A stretch of DNA of 64,000 bases, taken from DASSUW01 sp963803335 (lineage in GTDB: Bacteria; Actinomycetota; Thermoleophilia; Solirubrobacterales; Solirubrobacteraceae). A model generated the notes under the pieces. It did no database searches. It worked only from the letters and a program-made list of their open reading frames with translations, and had not been told where the DNA came from. This document shows, piece after piece, positions 49,258 through 56,945 of this stretch; position 1 is the first letter of the stretch, and each line of letters opens with the position of its first letter. Both the position numbers and the translations under genes were made by a program. Location: NCBI GenBank assembly GCA_963803335.1, contig CAWDME010000015.1:248001-312000 (forward strand), given 5' to 3'.

Positions 49258-50481
49258 ATGGCGACCCGCGCCTGGGACGACACCCGCCCGCCGGAGATGG
49301 ACCTGATCACGGACTGCGTGCACTGCGGCTTCTGCCTGCCCACGTGCCCCAGCTACGCCGTGTTCGAGGACGAGATGGACTCGCCGCGCGGGCGGATCGT
49401 CCTGATGCGCATCGGGCACGAGGAGGGCAGCGAGGTCTCGCCGGAGATGACCACGCACCTGGACCGCTGCCTCGGCTGCATGGCGTGCGTGACCGCCTGC
49501 CCGTCGGGCGTGCAGTACGACCGCCTGATCGAGCGGGCGCGGCCGCAGGTGGAGCGGCACGGCGACCGCACGTGGCGCGAGCGCGCGCTGCGCGGCGGCA
49601 TCTTCGCGCTCTTCACCCACCCTGGGCGCCTCCGGGCCGCGGTGCCGTTCATGGCGCTGCAGCAGAAGCTGCGGCTGCCGGTGCCGTTCGCCAAGCTGGC
49701 GCCGAAGGTGCCGCTGCGGGCGGCGTTCCGGCAGCTGCCGGAGGTCACCCCGGCCGTCGGTGAGCGGCGCGGGCGGATCGCGCTGATGCAGGGTTGCGTG
49801 CAGCGCGTGTTCTTCGGCGACGTCAACGCCGCCACGGTGCGCGTCCTGGCCGCCGAGGGCTGGGAGGTCCACGCGCCGCGCCAGCCGCGCTGCTGCGGCG
49901 CGCTGCAGCTCCACACTGGCGTCGAGGACTCGGCACGCGAGCTCGCGCGCGCCACGATCGCCGCGTATGAGGACTTCGACCACGTGGTGGTCAACGTCGC
50001 CGGCTGCGGCTCGGCGATGAAGGAGTACGGCTACCTGTTCGAGGGCGACGAGCGGGCCGAGGCGTTCGCGGCCAAGGTGCTCGACGTCCACGAGCTGCTG
50101 GCCGAGGGTGAGCCGCGCGCGCCGCGCAAGGCGCTGCCGCTCAAGGTCGCCTACCACGATGCCTGCCACCTCGCGCACGCACAGGGCGTCCGCGCCGAGC
50201 CGCGTGCGCTGCTGCGAGGGATCCCGGAGCTCGAGCTCGTCGAGCCGCCCGAGTGGGAGTTGTGCTGCGGCTCGGCGGGCATCTACAACCTCGTGGAGCC
50301 GGAAGCCGCCGCCCAGCTCGGCCAGCGCAAGGCCGCCAATCTCGCGTCCACGGATGTCGAGGCGATCGCGGCCGCCAACCCGGGCTGCGCGATCCAGATC
50401 GCCGCGTACCTGGAGCGCGACATCCCGATCTACCACCCCATGACCCTGCTCGACCACTCGATCCGAGGGAGCCGACCGTGA
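49258..50481 (+). CDS. glcF: Glycolate oxidase iron-sulfur subunit GlcF
   Basis: A 407-residue subunit that takes electrons from GlcD/E to the quinone pool. Two 4Fe-4S motifs (DCVHCGFCLPTCPSY and RCLGCMACVTACPSG) are followed by two CCG domains (PRCCGALQLHTG and WELCCGSAGIYNL). ATG 49258 is 1 nt after the glcE stop; its TGA overlaps aceB. In this organism the acceptor would be menaquinone, whose genes are nearby. Confidence 0.95.
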   Translation: MATRAWDDTRPPEMDLITDCVHCGFCLPTCPSYAVFEDEMDSPRGRIVLMRIGHEEGSEVSPEMTTHLDRCLGCMACVTACPSGVQYDRLIERARPQVERHGDRTWRERALRGGIFALFTHPGRLRAAVPFMALQQKLRLPVPFAKLAPKVPLRAAFRQLPEVTPAVGERRGRIALMQGCVQRVFFGDVNAATVRVLAAEGWEVHAPRQPRCCGALQLHTGVEDSARELARATIAAYEDFDHVVVNVAGCGSAMKEYGYLFEGDERAEAFAAKVLDVHELLAEGEPRAPRKALPLKVAYHDACHLAHAQGVRAEPRALLRGIPELELVEPPEWELCCGSAGIYNLVEPEAAAQLGQRKAANLASTDVEAIAAANPGCAIQIAAYLERDIPIYHPMTLLDHSIRGSRP

Positions 50482-52025
50482 CGCTGGACATCGCACCGAC
50501 AACAGACGACCGCCTCGCCGAGATCCTCTCCGACGACGCGCTCGCCTTCGTCAGCGAGCTCCACGAGCGCTTCGGCGGCACACGCGACAAGCTGCTGCAG
50601 GCGCGGCACGAGCGCAGCGCGCCCTCAGGCTTCCTCGACGAGACGCGCGAGATCCGCGAGGACTCGTCGTGGCAGGTCGTGCCGCCGCGGTCCGATTACG
50701 AGGACCGCCGGGCCGAGATCACCGGGCCGACCGACCGCAAGCTCGTGATCAACGCGCTCAACTCCGGCGCCAAGGGGTTCATGGCCGATTTCGAGGACGC
50801 GAACTCGCCGACGTGGCAGAACCAGATCGAGGGCCACGTGAACCTGATCGACGCGATCGAGGGCACGATCACCTACGACGCCTCGGACGGCAAGCACTAC
50901 GAGCTGGCCGACGAGACGGCCACGCTGCTCGTGCGCCCGCGCGGCTGGCACCTGCCCGAGAAGCACCTCAAGATCGACGGCGAGCCGCTGGCCGGCGCGC
51001 TGGTCGACTTCGGCCTGCACGCCTTCCACAACGCGCGCCGGCTGCACGACAAGGGGCTCGGCCTCTACCTCTACCTGCCGAAGATGGAGCACCACCTCGA
51101 GGCGCGGCTGTGGAGCGACATCTTCAAGTGGAGCGAGGACGCGCTGGGCGTGCCGGGCGGGACGATCCGCGCCACCGTGCTGATCGAGACGCTGCCGGCG
51201 GCGTTCCAGATGGATGAGATCCTCTACGAGCTGCGCGAGCACTCGTACGGGCTCAACGCCGGCCGCTGGGACTACATCTTCTCGATGATCAAGTGCTTCC
51301 GGGACGACCCCGACTTCGTGCTCCCGGACCGCAACGACGTGAAGATGACGGTCCCGTTCATGAAGGCGTACACCGAGCTGCTCGTGAAGACCTGCCACGC
51401 CCGCGGCGCGTTCGCGATGGGCGGCATGGCGGCGCTGATCCCCTCGCGCAAGGACGCGGAGGCGAACGAGCGCGCGATCCAGGCGGTACGCGAGGACAAG
51501 AAGCGCGAGGCCGAGGCGGGCTTCGACGGGACCTGGGTCGCGCACCCGGACGTCGTCGATGCCGCCAAGGAGGAGTTCGACAAGGTGCTCGGCGACAAGC
51601 CGAACCAGATCGACCGCCGGCGCGACGACGTGAGCGTGACACCGGAGCAGCTGCTCGACGCCGCCGCCACCCCAGGCGACATCACCGAGGAGGGCCTGCG
51701 CAGCGACGTCAACGTCGGCTTCCAGTACATCTCCTTCTGGCTCGGGGGCCGCGGCGCCGCGGGCATCAACAACCTGATGGAGGACGCCGCCACGGCCGAG
51801 ATCTCGCGCTCGCAGATCTGGCAGTGGATCCGCCACGGCAAGTTCACGCGCGACCAGGTTCGCGAGGTGCTCGACGAAGAGATGGAGCGGATCCGGTCCG
51901 AGGTCGGCGACGAGGTGTGGGAGAAGGGCCGGCCCGACGAGACGCGCGAGGTGTTCGAGCGCGTCGCGCTGGGCGAGGACTTCCCGGAGTTCCTCACCCT
52001 CCCCGCGTACGAGTACCTCGACTGA
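50478..52025 (+). CDS. aceB: Malate synthase A
   Basis: A 515-residue malate synthase of the short AceB form, condensing glyoxylate with acetyl-CoA to malate. Active-site features are LLVRPRGWHL (catalytic Arg), TVLIETLPAAFQMDEIL (Mg Glu) and LNAGRWDYIFSMIK (Mg Asp). The C-terminal catalytic Asp region is near LMEDAATAEISRSQIWQW. GTG 50478 overlaps glcF by 4 nt, so glyoxylate made by GlcDEF is consumed in the same operon. No isocitrate lyase is in the window. Confidence 0.97.
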   Translation: MTLDIAPTTDDRLAEILSDDALAFVSELHERFGGTRDKLLQARHERSAPSGFLDETREIREDSSWQVVPPRSDYEDRRAEITGPTDRKLVINALNSGAKGFMADFEDANSPTWQNQIEGHVNLIDAIEGTITYDASDGKHYELADETATLLVRPRGWHLPEKHLKIDGEPLAGALVDFGLHAFHNARRLHDKGLGLYLYLPKMEHHLEARLWSDIFKWSEDALGVPGGTIRATVLIETLPAAFQMDEILYELREHSYGLNAGRWDYIFSMIKCFRDDPDFVLPDRNDVKMTVPFMKAYTELLVKTCHARGAFAMGGMAALIPSRKDAEANERAIQAVREDKKREAEAGFDGTWVAHPDVVDAAKEEFDKVLGDKPNQIDRRRDDVSVTPEQLLDAAATPGDITEEGLRSDVNVGFQYISFWLGGRGAAGINNLMEDAATAEISRSQIWQWIRHGKFTRDQVREVLDEEMERIRSEVGDEVWEKGRPDETREVFERVALGEDFPEFLTLPAYEYLD

Positions 52026-52030
52026 GCCCG

Positions 52031-52318
52031 CTAGCCGCCGGGTCGCACCGGAACGCAGCACCCCGAGATCGGCCGCCCCTCCTCGGTCGTGCCGGCCATG
52101 TCTCCGCCCGCGCCGATCGTGAACGTCGCGGTCACGATGCCGTCAGCCGGGATGTGGGTCAGCGCACTGGTGATACGCGGGGCGGGCTGGTCCGGCGGGA
52201 CCGGCGCGAGGCTGAACCGGCTCCCCTCGGTGGCATAGTGAATCTCGCAATGCCACGTGCCGATGCCGTCGGCGGAGCGTGTCCGGCATCTCGGAGGCTC
52301 TGAAGGCATAGCTGCCAT
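52031..52318 (-). pseudogene. Probable 3' remnant of an unidentified gene
   Basis: Minus-strand codons from about 52290 to TAG 52031 look real: GTWHCEIHYATEGSRFSLAP, RITSALTHIPADGIVTATFT and GRPISGCCVPV, with G/C third positions and paired Cys. Upstream of about 52290 the codon pattern collapses and no good start is present; the nominal ATG at 52318 opens into non-coding-looking sequence. I infer a gene that lost its 5' end. The family is not recognised. Confidence 0.45.
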
Positions 52319-52460
52319 GGCCTCCCATACGAGGCGGAGGCGACTCGTTCGCGGCTCCGAGAAGTCAATGCCGGGCTGCGAAAGCCGAACGCTTGTCGGT
52401 GCCGCCGCTGCACCACACCGCTTGTCTTAACTTAGTAATTGCGGATCGTCAACCAAAAGA

Positions 52461-52604
52461 TGTGACGCGAACGCGGAGAAGCACGGCCGGGCCGAGGAGT
52501 TCGACGCCGCGCTGGACGCGTTCTGCGACGAGTGGAACCGCGGCACCAGCGACCTGGCGCGCTTCGAGATGGACTATCGGGTGACCGTCGGGACGCGCGT
52601 CTAG
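52461..52604 (+). pseudogene. 3' remnant of a SAM methyltransferase gene
   Basis: The last 47 codons read RAEEFDAALDAFCDEWNRGT, then SDLARFEMDYRVTVGTRV, ending at TAG 52602-52604. This matches the common C-terminus of small class I methyltransferases (WNRGTxxLARFExxYxVxVGxR). Everything 5' of about 52460 is missing and replaced by an AT-rich patch, so it is a truncated gene. Its TAG interleaves with the TAG of the convergent gene (CTAG). Confidence 0.65.
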
Positions 52605-53827
52605 AAGTCGCCGCCGCCGAAGTCTCCGCCGCCGCCGAAGTCCCCACCGCCGAAGTCTCCGCCCCCGAAATCGCCGCCGCCGAAGTCGCCGCCGCCGCCG
52701 TAGTCGCCGCCCCAGCCGTCGGCGAACATCGAGCCGACGAACAGGCCCGGGAGGAAGCCGCCGCCGAAGAAGCCGCCCATGAACGGCGCGTACATCGGGC
52801 CGGCGGCGTAGTACGGCATCGACTGGCCGCCGACGGTGACCTCGCGGGTCTCCGGCAGCAGGCCGCGTTCCACGCGCTGGGCGTCGGCCTCGCAGGCGGG
52901 GACTTCGCGCGGCGTACCGCCCGGCGGCGTCCACTCGACGTCGCGAGACGATGGTCCGTGGCGGGGGTCGAAGAAGCACGGCGCGCGGCGCTCGGGCGGC
53001 TCGCGGCCCGCGAGGCGCGCCTTCGCCGACTCCATCGCCCAGCGCCCTTCCTCCAGCGCCTCGGCGACGGGCTGCAGGTCGCGCGGCGTGCGCGCCTGCT
53101 CCCAGGCCGTGTCGGCGCGGTCGTAGGCGTCGACGGCGCGCTCGTAGTCGTCGCGCGTGGCGTCGGGCAGGCCCGGCATCTGCACGTCGAGGTCGAGTGC
53201 GCGGATGTCGTCGCCGAGCGCCACGAGGTCGTCGCGCGCGTTGTCCTTGACCTCGGCGAACTCCGCAGCCTCGCGCTCGCGCCGCCGGCGCCGCGAGACG
53301 AACAGCGCACCGCCGCCGAGCGCGGCCACGCCGAGCAGGACTACCGCCCCGGCCCCGGCCCCGCCTCCGCCGCCTCCGCCGCTGCCTCCTCCGGAGCCGA
53401 TCGTCGCCATCCGGTCCAGCCAGTCCTTGATGACGAGCTGCGGGCCATCCGCCTTGTGCGCGTTGAAGGCGTCGGTCGCGGCCTTCTCCGCCTCGCCCGA
53501 CCCGGAGACGCGGAACTTGTTGTCCATGAACACTGCGTAGGTGCCGCCCTTGCCGACGCCGTCCCGGAGCTCGCCGATCGCCTGCTCCGGCGAGTCCGCG
53601 GCGTCGAACGGCAGGACCGCCAGGTAGATGTCGCCGCCGGCCTTGTCGATCTGCTGCCCGTACGAGTCGACGATCTCGGGCGTGAAGCCTTGCGGGCCTT
53701 TCGGATCGAGGTAGGCGTGCGCCCCGCCGTTGAACGCGTCGACCGCGCCTTGGACCGCGTCGCTCTGCGCGCGGGCAGCAGGCGCCGCGAGCAGCAGCAC
53801 CGCGAGGCTGATCAGGAGGGCGCGCAC
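52601..53827 (-). CDS. TPM-like membrane protein with GGGDF repeats
   Basis: 408 residues. A signal peptide or N-terminal anchor (1-20) is followed by an extracytoplasmic TPM-like domain (about 25-140: GGAHAYLDPKGPQGFTPEIV, DIYLAVLPFDAADSPEQAI, GTYAVFMDNKFRVSG). A Gly-rich spacer then leads to one transmembrane helix (about 165-187) and RRRRRERE. The cytoplasmic coiled part holds FFDPRHGPSS and ends in seven GG(G)DF-type repeats. It resembles Rv1476-type actinobacterial membrane proteins. GTG 53827 overlaps the SRPBCC gene by 16 nt. Function unknown. Confidence 0.82.
   Translation of the reverse strand: MRALLISLAVLLLAAPAARAQSDAVQGAVDAFNGGAHAYLDPKGPQGFTPEIVDSYGQQIDKAGGDIYLAVLPFDAADSPEQAIGELRDGVGKGGTYAVFMDNKFRVSGSGEAEKAATDAFNAHKADGPQLVIKDWLDRMATIGSGGGSGGGGGGGAGAGAVVLLGVAALGGGALFVSRRRRREREAAEFAEVKDNARDDLVALGDDIRALDLDVQMPGLPDATRDDYERAVDAYDRADTAWEQARTPRDLQPVAEALEEGRWAMESAKARLAGREPPERRAPCFFDPRHGPSSRDVEWTPPGGTPREVPACEADAQRVERGLLPETREVTVGGQSMPYYAAGPMYAPFMGGFFGGGFLPGLFVGSMFADGWGGDYGGGGDFGGGDFGGGDFGGGDFGGGGDFGGGDF
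52603..52710 (-). repeat. Tandem GGGDF-coding repeats
   Basis: Near-identical units of 15-18 nt (gccgccgaagtc cores on the plus strand) encode successive GGGDF/GGGGDF/GGDYG motifs at the C-terminus of the TPM-like protein. Unit length changes by whole codons only, so the frame is kept; such tracts change copy number easily. Confidence 0.8.
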
Positions 53828-54252
53828 AACTCCGTGCGGAGCCGTTCGAGGTCCTGCGTCAGCTTCTCCTCGAGTCGCGGCTGGATGATCGGCACCAGCA
53901 TCCGCGCCGTGAGGCCGCTCGGCTTGGCGTCGACCGACTGCGTCAGCCGCGTGCCGGCTCCGGCCGTGTCCAGCCTGTAGGCGTTGACGACCTCGATGCC
54001 GTTGGTCGAGAAGCGCGTCTCGGCGCCGTTCGGTGGGTCGTACGACGTGATCTCCAGCTCCACGTCGATCCGCCGGCCGCTCACCTCGAGGATTTGCCGC
54101 ACGCGCGAGCCGCGGCCGAGCGCGCCGCCGTCGAGCCGCGTGTAGCTGTCGAGGTGGCCCGTCCAGCGCGGCACCTTGTCTTCCTCGAGCAGCCACGGGA
54201 ACACCTCTGCGGGCGGCCGGGTGATCTCGACGGTGTGCGAGAAGCTAGCCAC
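53812..54252 (-). CDS. SRPBCC (START-like) domain protein
   Basis: 146 residues. SHTVEITRPPAEVFPWLLEE at the N-terminus, a mid-strand LEITSYDPPNGAETRFS, and a C-terminal helix with MLVPIIQPRLEEKLTQDLER are typical of the polyketide-cyclase/SRPBCC fold, which binds hydrophobic ligands. Substrate unknown. It is coupled by a 16-nt overlap to the TPM-like gene. Confidence 0.88.
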   Translation of the reverse strand: MASFSHTVEITRPPAEVFPWLLEEDKVPRWTGHLDSYTRLDGGALGRGSRVRQILEVSGRRIDVELEITSYDPPNGAETRFSTNGIEVVNAYRLDTAGAGTRLTQSVDAKPSGLTARMLVPIIQPRLEEKLTQDLERLRTELCAPS

Positions 54253-54296
54253 CGGCGATCCGGCGCACGGTGCCGATCCCCAACATGCGCTACAGC

Positions 54297-55103
54297 CTAC
54301 GCATCGCCACAGTCCGGGCAGTCAGCGCGACGCCGGACGCTCACGGTGAGGAAGTCGTAGGTCGCGAGATCCACCTGCAGGAAGGCGTCGGTCAGCGCGC
54401 CGGGCAGGCCGGCGAGCAGCTTCAGCGCCTCGAGCGCCTGCAGCGAGCCGACCACCCCGGCCGCCGGGCCGAGCACGCCCGCCTGCGCGCACGTCGGCAC
54501 CGCGCCTTCGGGCGGGGGCTGCGGGAACGCACAGCGGTAGCAGGCCGTCACCCCCGGCCGGATCGCCATCACGAGCCCGCTCGTGCCGACCACGCCGCCC
54601 TCCACGAGCGGGATCCGGGCGGCGCAGCAGGCGGCGTTGATCGCGTAGCGCGTCGCGAACGCGTCGGTGCAGTCGACCACCAGGTCGTGGCCGTCGAGCA
54701 TCGCCTCGTTGAAGGCCGCCTGGTAGGGCTCGACGACGATGTCGGGGTTCAGGAAGCCGAGCTTGGCGACCGCACTGTGCGCCTTGGGCACGCCGAGGTC
54801 GGGCGTGAAGTGCAGGTGCTGGCGGTGCAGGTTCGACAGCTCAACGGCGCCGTCGTCGACGACGCCCAGCCGGCCCACTCCCGCGCCCGCCAGGTAGGTC
54901 GCGACCGGCGAGCCGAGCGCCCCCGCGCCGACCACGAGCACACTCGCGTCGCCGAGCGCGCGCTGCGCCGCCTCGCTCCACTCCGGCAGCACGAGCTGGC
55001 GCGAGTAGCGCTCGAGCCATGGGTCCGGCGCGGTAAGGGGGTCTGATCCCTTGGGTACCGCGGCGGCCACCAAACCCTTGAGAAATGCGCGTCTTTCGTT
55101 CAT
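54297..55103 (-). CDS. E1-like ThiF/MoeB adenylyltransferase
   Basis: A 268-residue E1-like enzyme that adenylates the C-terminal glycine of a ubiquitin-like sulfur carrier (MoaD/ThiS type). It starts the core with RYSRQLVLPEW, followed by VLVVGAGALGSPVATYLAGA (nucleotide loop), DDGAVELSNLHRQ and VVDCTDAFATRYAIN. Zinc Cys pairs are ACYRCAF and DCPDC. No rhodanese domain. The first about 28 residues are unusual: NERRAFLKGLVAAAV resembles a Tat motif, and the following VPKGSDPLTA is encoded by a palindrome (55035-55052). Coupled to tusA by a 4-nt overlap, pointing to sulfur transfer. Confidence 0.9.
   Translation of the reverse strand: MNERRAFLKGLVAAAVPKGSDPLTAPDPWLERYSRQLVLPEWSEAAQRALGDASVLVVGAGALGSPVATYLAGAGVGRLGVVDDGAVELSNLHRQHLHFTPDLGVPKAHSAVAKLGFLNPDIVVEPYQAAFNEAMLDGHDLVVDCTDAFATRYAINAACCAARIPLVEGGVVGTSGLVMAIRPGVTACYRCAFPQPPPEGAVPTCAQAGVLGPAAGVVGSLQALEALKLLAGLPGALTDAFLQVDLATYDFLTVSVRRRADCPDCGDA
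55035..55052. repeat. Palindromic AAGGG...CCCTT element in the E1-like gene
   Basis: AAGGG (55035-55039) and CCCTT (55048-55052) flank GGTCTGAT, within a slightly longer dyad (GGTA ... GGGTACC). It codes for PKGSDPL in the extra N-terminal extension. I recall similar GGGGTCWGACCCC palindromes scattered in many bacterial genomes, giving KGSDP inserts; membership in that class is from memory. Confidence 0.4.
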
Positions 55104-55309
55104 CGCCGCACGATCCGCACGAGCGCGCCGTCCACCGTGACGTCGTGGCCGGCTTCGGCCGCCGAGCGCGGCACGTTGTCCAGCGCCTCGCCCTCCGGGC
55201 AGCGGACATCGAGGGCCTCGCCGGGCGCCAGCTTCTCGAGCTCGAGCTTGGTCCGCACCCACGTCATCGGACACGTGAGGTCCGTGATGTCCAGCGTTCG
55301 GACCGGCAC
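55100..55309 (-). CDS. TusA-family sulfurtransferase
   Basis: 69 residues. RTLDITDLTCPMTWVRTKLE has the TusA Cys in the CPM motif that carries the persulfide, and LEKLAPGEALDVRCPEGEAL and GHDVTVDGALVRIVRR complete the small alpha/beta fold. GTG 55309 gives the usual length (70-80). Its TGA overlaps the E1-like gene by 4 nt (ATGA). It probably delivers sulfur in thiocofactor or Fe-S chemistry together with that enzyme. Confidence 0.88.
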   Translation of the reverse strand: MPVRTLDITDLTCPMTWVRTKLELEKLAPGEALDVRCPEGEALDNVPRSAAEAGHDVTVDGALVRIVRR

Positions 55310-55328
55310 GCGGGTTACGGTAGCGGCA

Positions 55329-55874
55329 GTGCGGAGCTTCCTGATCCTGCACGGCCTGGAGGGATCCGGGCCCGGACACTGGCAGACCTGGCTGGCCGCC
55401 CGCCTGCGTGCCGACAAGGAGCGCGTCGCCTATCCCGACCTGCCGGATGCCGACATGCCGTCGGTGCACGCCTGGCGCGAGGCGCTGAACGGCGAGCTCG
55501 CGGCGCTGCCCGAAGGCGAGTCCGTCCTCGTCTGCCACTCGCTCGCCTGCCTGCTCTATCTGCACCACGTCGCCGACGGCGGCGCGCAGGCCGATCGCGT
55601 CCTGCTCGCCGCGCCGCCGTCCGAGAGCGCCGACGTGCCGCAGATCGCCGCGTTCTTCCCCGCGCCGCTTCCCGCGCTGCAGGCCGGAGCCCGCCTGGTC
55701 TGCGCGGACAACGACCCGTACTGCCCGGAGGGGGCCCGGCAGCTCTACGGCGCTCTGGGCATCCCGATCGACGTGATCGCCGGCGGCGGGCACCTGAACC
55801 CCGACGCCGGCTACGGCCCGTGGCCGGCGGTCGAGGCCTGGTGCGTGGCGGGCGACCGCCCGCTCAGCGGCTGA
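55329..55874 (+). CDS. RBBP9/YdeN-type alpha/beta hydrolase
   Basis: A 181-residue small serine hydrolase. FLILHGLEGSGPGHWQTWL at the start and the nucleophile motif VCHSLACLLYLHH are typical of the RBBP9/YdeN family. The acid lies in CADNDPYCP and the base in GGGHLNPDAGYG. GTG 55329 is 19 nt from the divergent tusA start. Substrate unknown; its end overlaps the next gene by 11 nt. Confidence 0.88.
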   Translation: MRSFLILHGLEGSGPGHWQTWLAARLRADKERVAYPDLPDADMPSVHAWREALNGELAALPEGESVLVCHSLACLLYLHHVADGGAQADRVLLAAPPSESADVPQIAAFFPAPLPALQAGARLVCADNDPYCPEGARQLYGALGIPIDVIAGGGHLNPDAGYGPWPAVEAWCVAGDRPLSG

Positions 55875-56922
55875 GCGCGAGCACCAGCTCCCGGATCGCG
55901 CCCGGGTAGCGGTAGCCGATCCCGCCGTGCTTGGCGTCGAACAGCTCGAGCGTGTGCTCGACGCCGAGGGCGTCGAGCTCGGCGGCGAACGCGGTGGCGC
56001 CGAGGTCGAGGAAGTACTCGTCACTGCGGCCAGCGTCGAGGTAGATGCGGCGCATCGACCGCAGCGCGCCGGCGTGCGCCGGCGCCATCCGCACGGGATC
56101 GTTGTCGAGCCACTGCGCCCAGACGTCGTCGTGCAGACGCGCGGTGGCGATGTCGAACGGGAGCAGCGCCTTGCCCGGGCTCGCCGGGTCGGGGGAGTAC
56201 GCGGCGGCGTAGCCGTACATCTCCAGCACCGCGCCCCACTTCTCCCAATCCATGTGGTCGCTGCGCGCGAGCCGCTCGAAGAACGCTTCGTACGAGCCGT
56301 CAAAGTCGTCGCGCAGCCGGCGGGCGACGAGCGGGAACTCGGGGATGTAGCACGCCTCGAACAGCGCGTCGCCGGCGTGCGAGGCGAGCGCGCCGAACAC
56401 GTCCGGCCGCCGCATCGGGACGACCATCGCGCCGTAGCCGCCCGAAGACTTGCCGCTCAGGCCGCGCGACTCGCGGTCCGCCAGCGTCGGATAGCGCTCG
56501 TCGATGAACGGCACCGCCTCGTCGCACAGGTAGTCCTGGTAGCGGCCGAGCGCGAGCGAGTTGAGGAACTGCGAGCCGCCGTAGGACGTCCAGCAGTCGA
56601 CGAACACGACGAGCGCGTCGGGGCAGTCCCCCGCGGCGAACATCGCGTCCAAGCGCTCGATCACGTTCAGCTCGAACGCCGTGCGGTTGAGCCACATGTC
56701 GAGCTGGCCGGTGTACCCCTGGATCACATAGACCACAGGAAGGGCGCGCGGATGGTCGAGCTCGACCCCCGGCGGCCGGTAGACGTAGAGCGGACGGCGC
56801 GCGGGATCACCGAGCGGGTTGTCCGCGAGCAGCTCCGATTCGACGACCAGGCGATCGAGCGCGCCATGCATCGGCCGCTCCCACGGTGCCCCCGCCGGAC
56901 CCTCCACCTCGCGTAGTGCCAT
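55864..56922 (-). CDS. Esterase-D-like alpha/beta hydrolase
   Basis: 352 residues. PLYVYRPPGVELD and PVVYVIQGYTGQLDMWLN precede DALVVFVDCWTSYGGSQFLN and the nucleophile loop RGLSGKSSGGYGAM. The late His is in DAKHGGIGYRYPGA. The arrangement follows putative esterases of the EstD/antigen-85-like group, without a signal peptide. Substrate unknown. Confidence 0.87.
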   Translation of the reverse strand: MALREVEGPAGAPWERPMHGALDRLVVESELLADNPLGDPARRPLYVYRPPGVELDHPRALPVVYVIQGYTGQLDMWLNRTAFELNVIERLDAMFAAGDCPDALVVFVDCWTSYGGSQFLNSLALGRYQDYLCDEAVPFIDERYPTLADRESRGLSGKSSGGYGAMVVPMRRPDVFGALASHAGDALFEACYIPEFPLVARRLRDDFDGSYEAFFERLARSDHMDWEKWGAVLEMYGYAAAYSPDPASPGKALLPFDIATARLHDDVWAQWLDNDPVRMAPAHAGALRSMRRIYLDAGRSDEYFLDLGATAFAAELDALGVEHTLELFDAKHGGIGYRYPGAIRELVLALSR

Positions 56923-56945
56923 CGGCCGAACGCTACCGTTCGCGT

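Noticed and set aside
52603..52710. Regular repeats as a possible CRISPR array
   Set aside because: Units are 15-18 nt, contiguous, in frame and encode GGGDF; there are no spacers and no cas genes.
54297..55103. Tat-exported E1-like enzyme
   Set aside because: RRAFLK is followed by only seven hydrophobic residues and then PKGSDP, too short for a Tat h-region, and the enzyme's chemistry is cytoplasmic.
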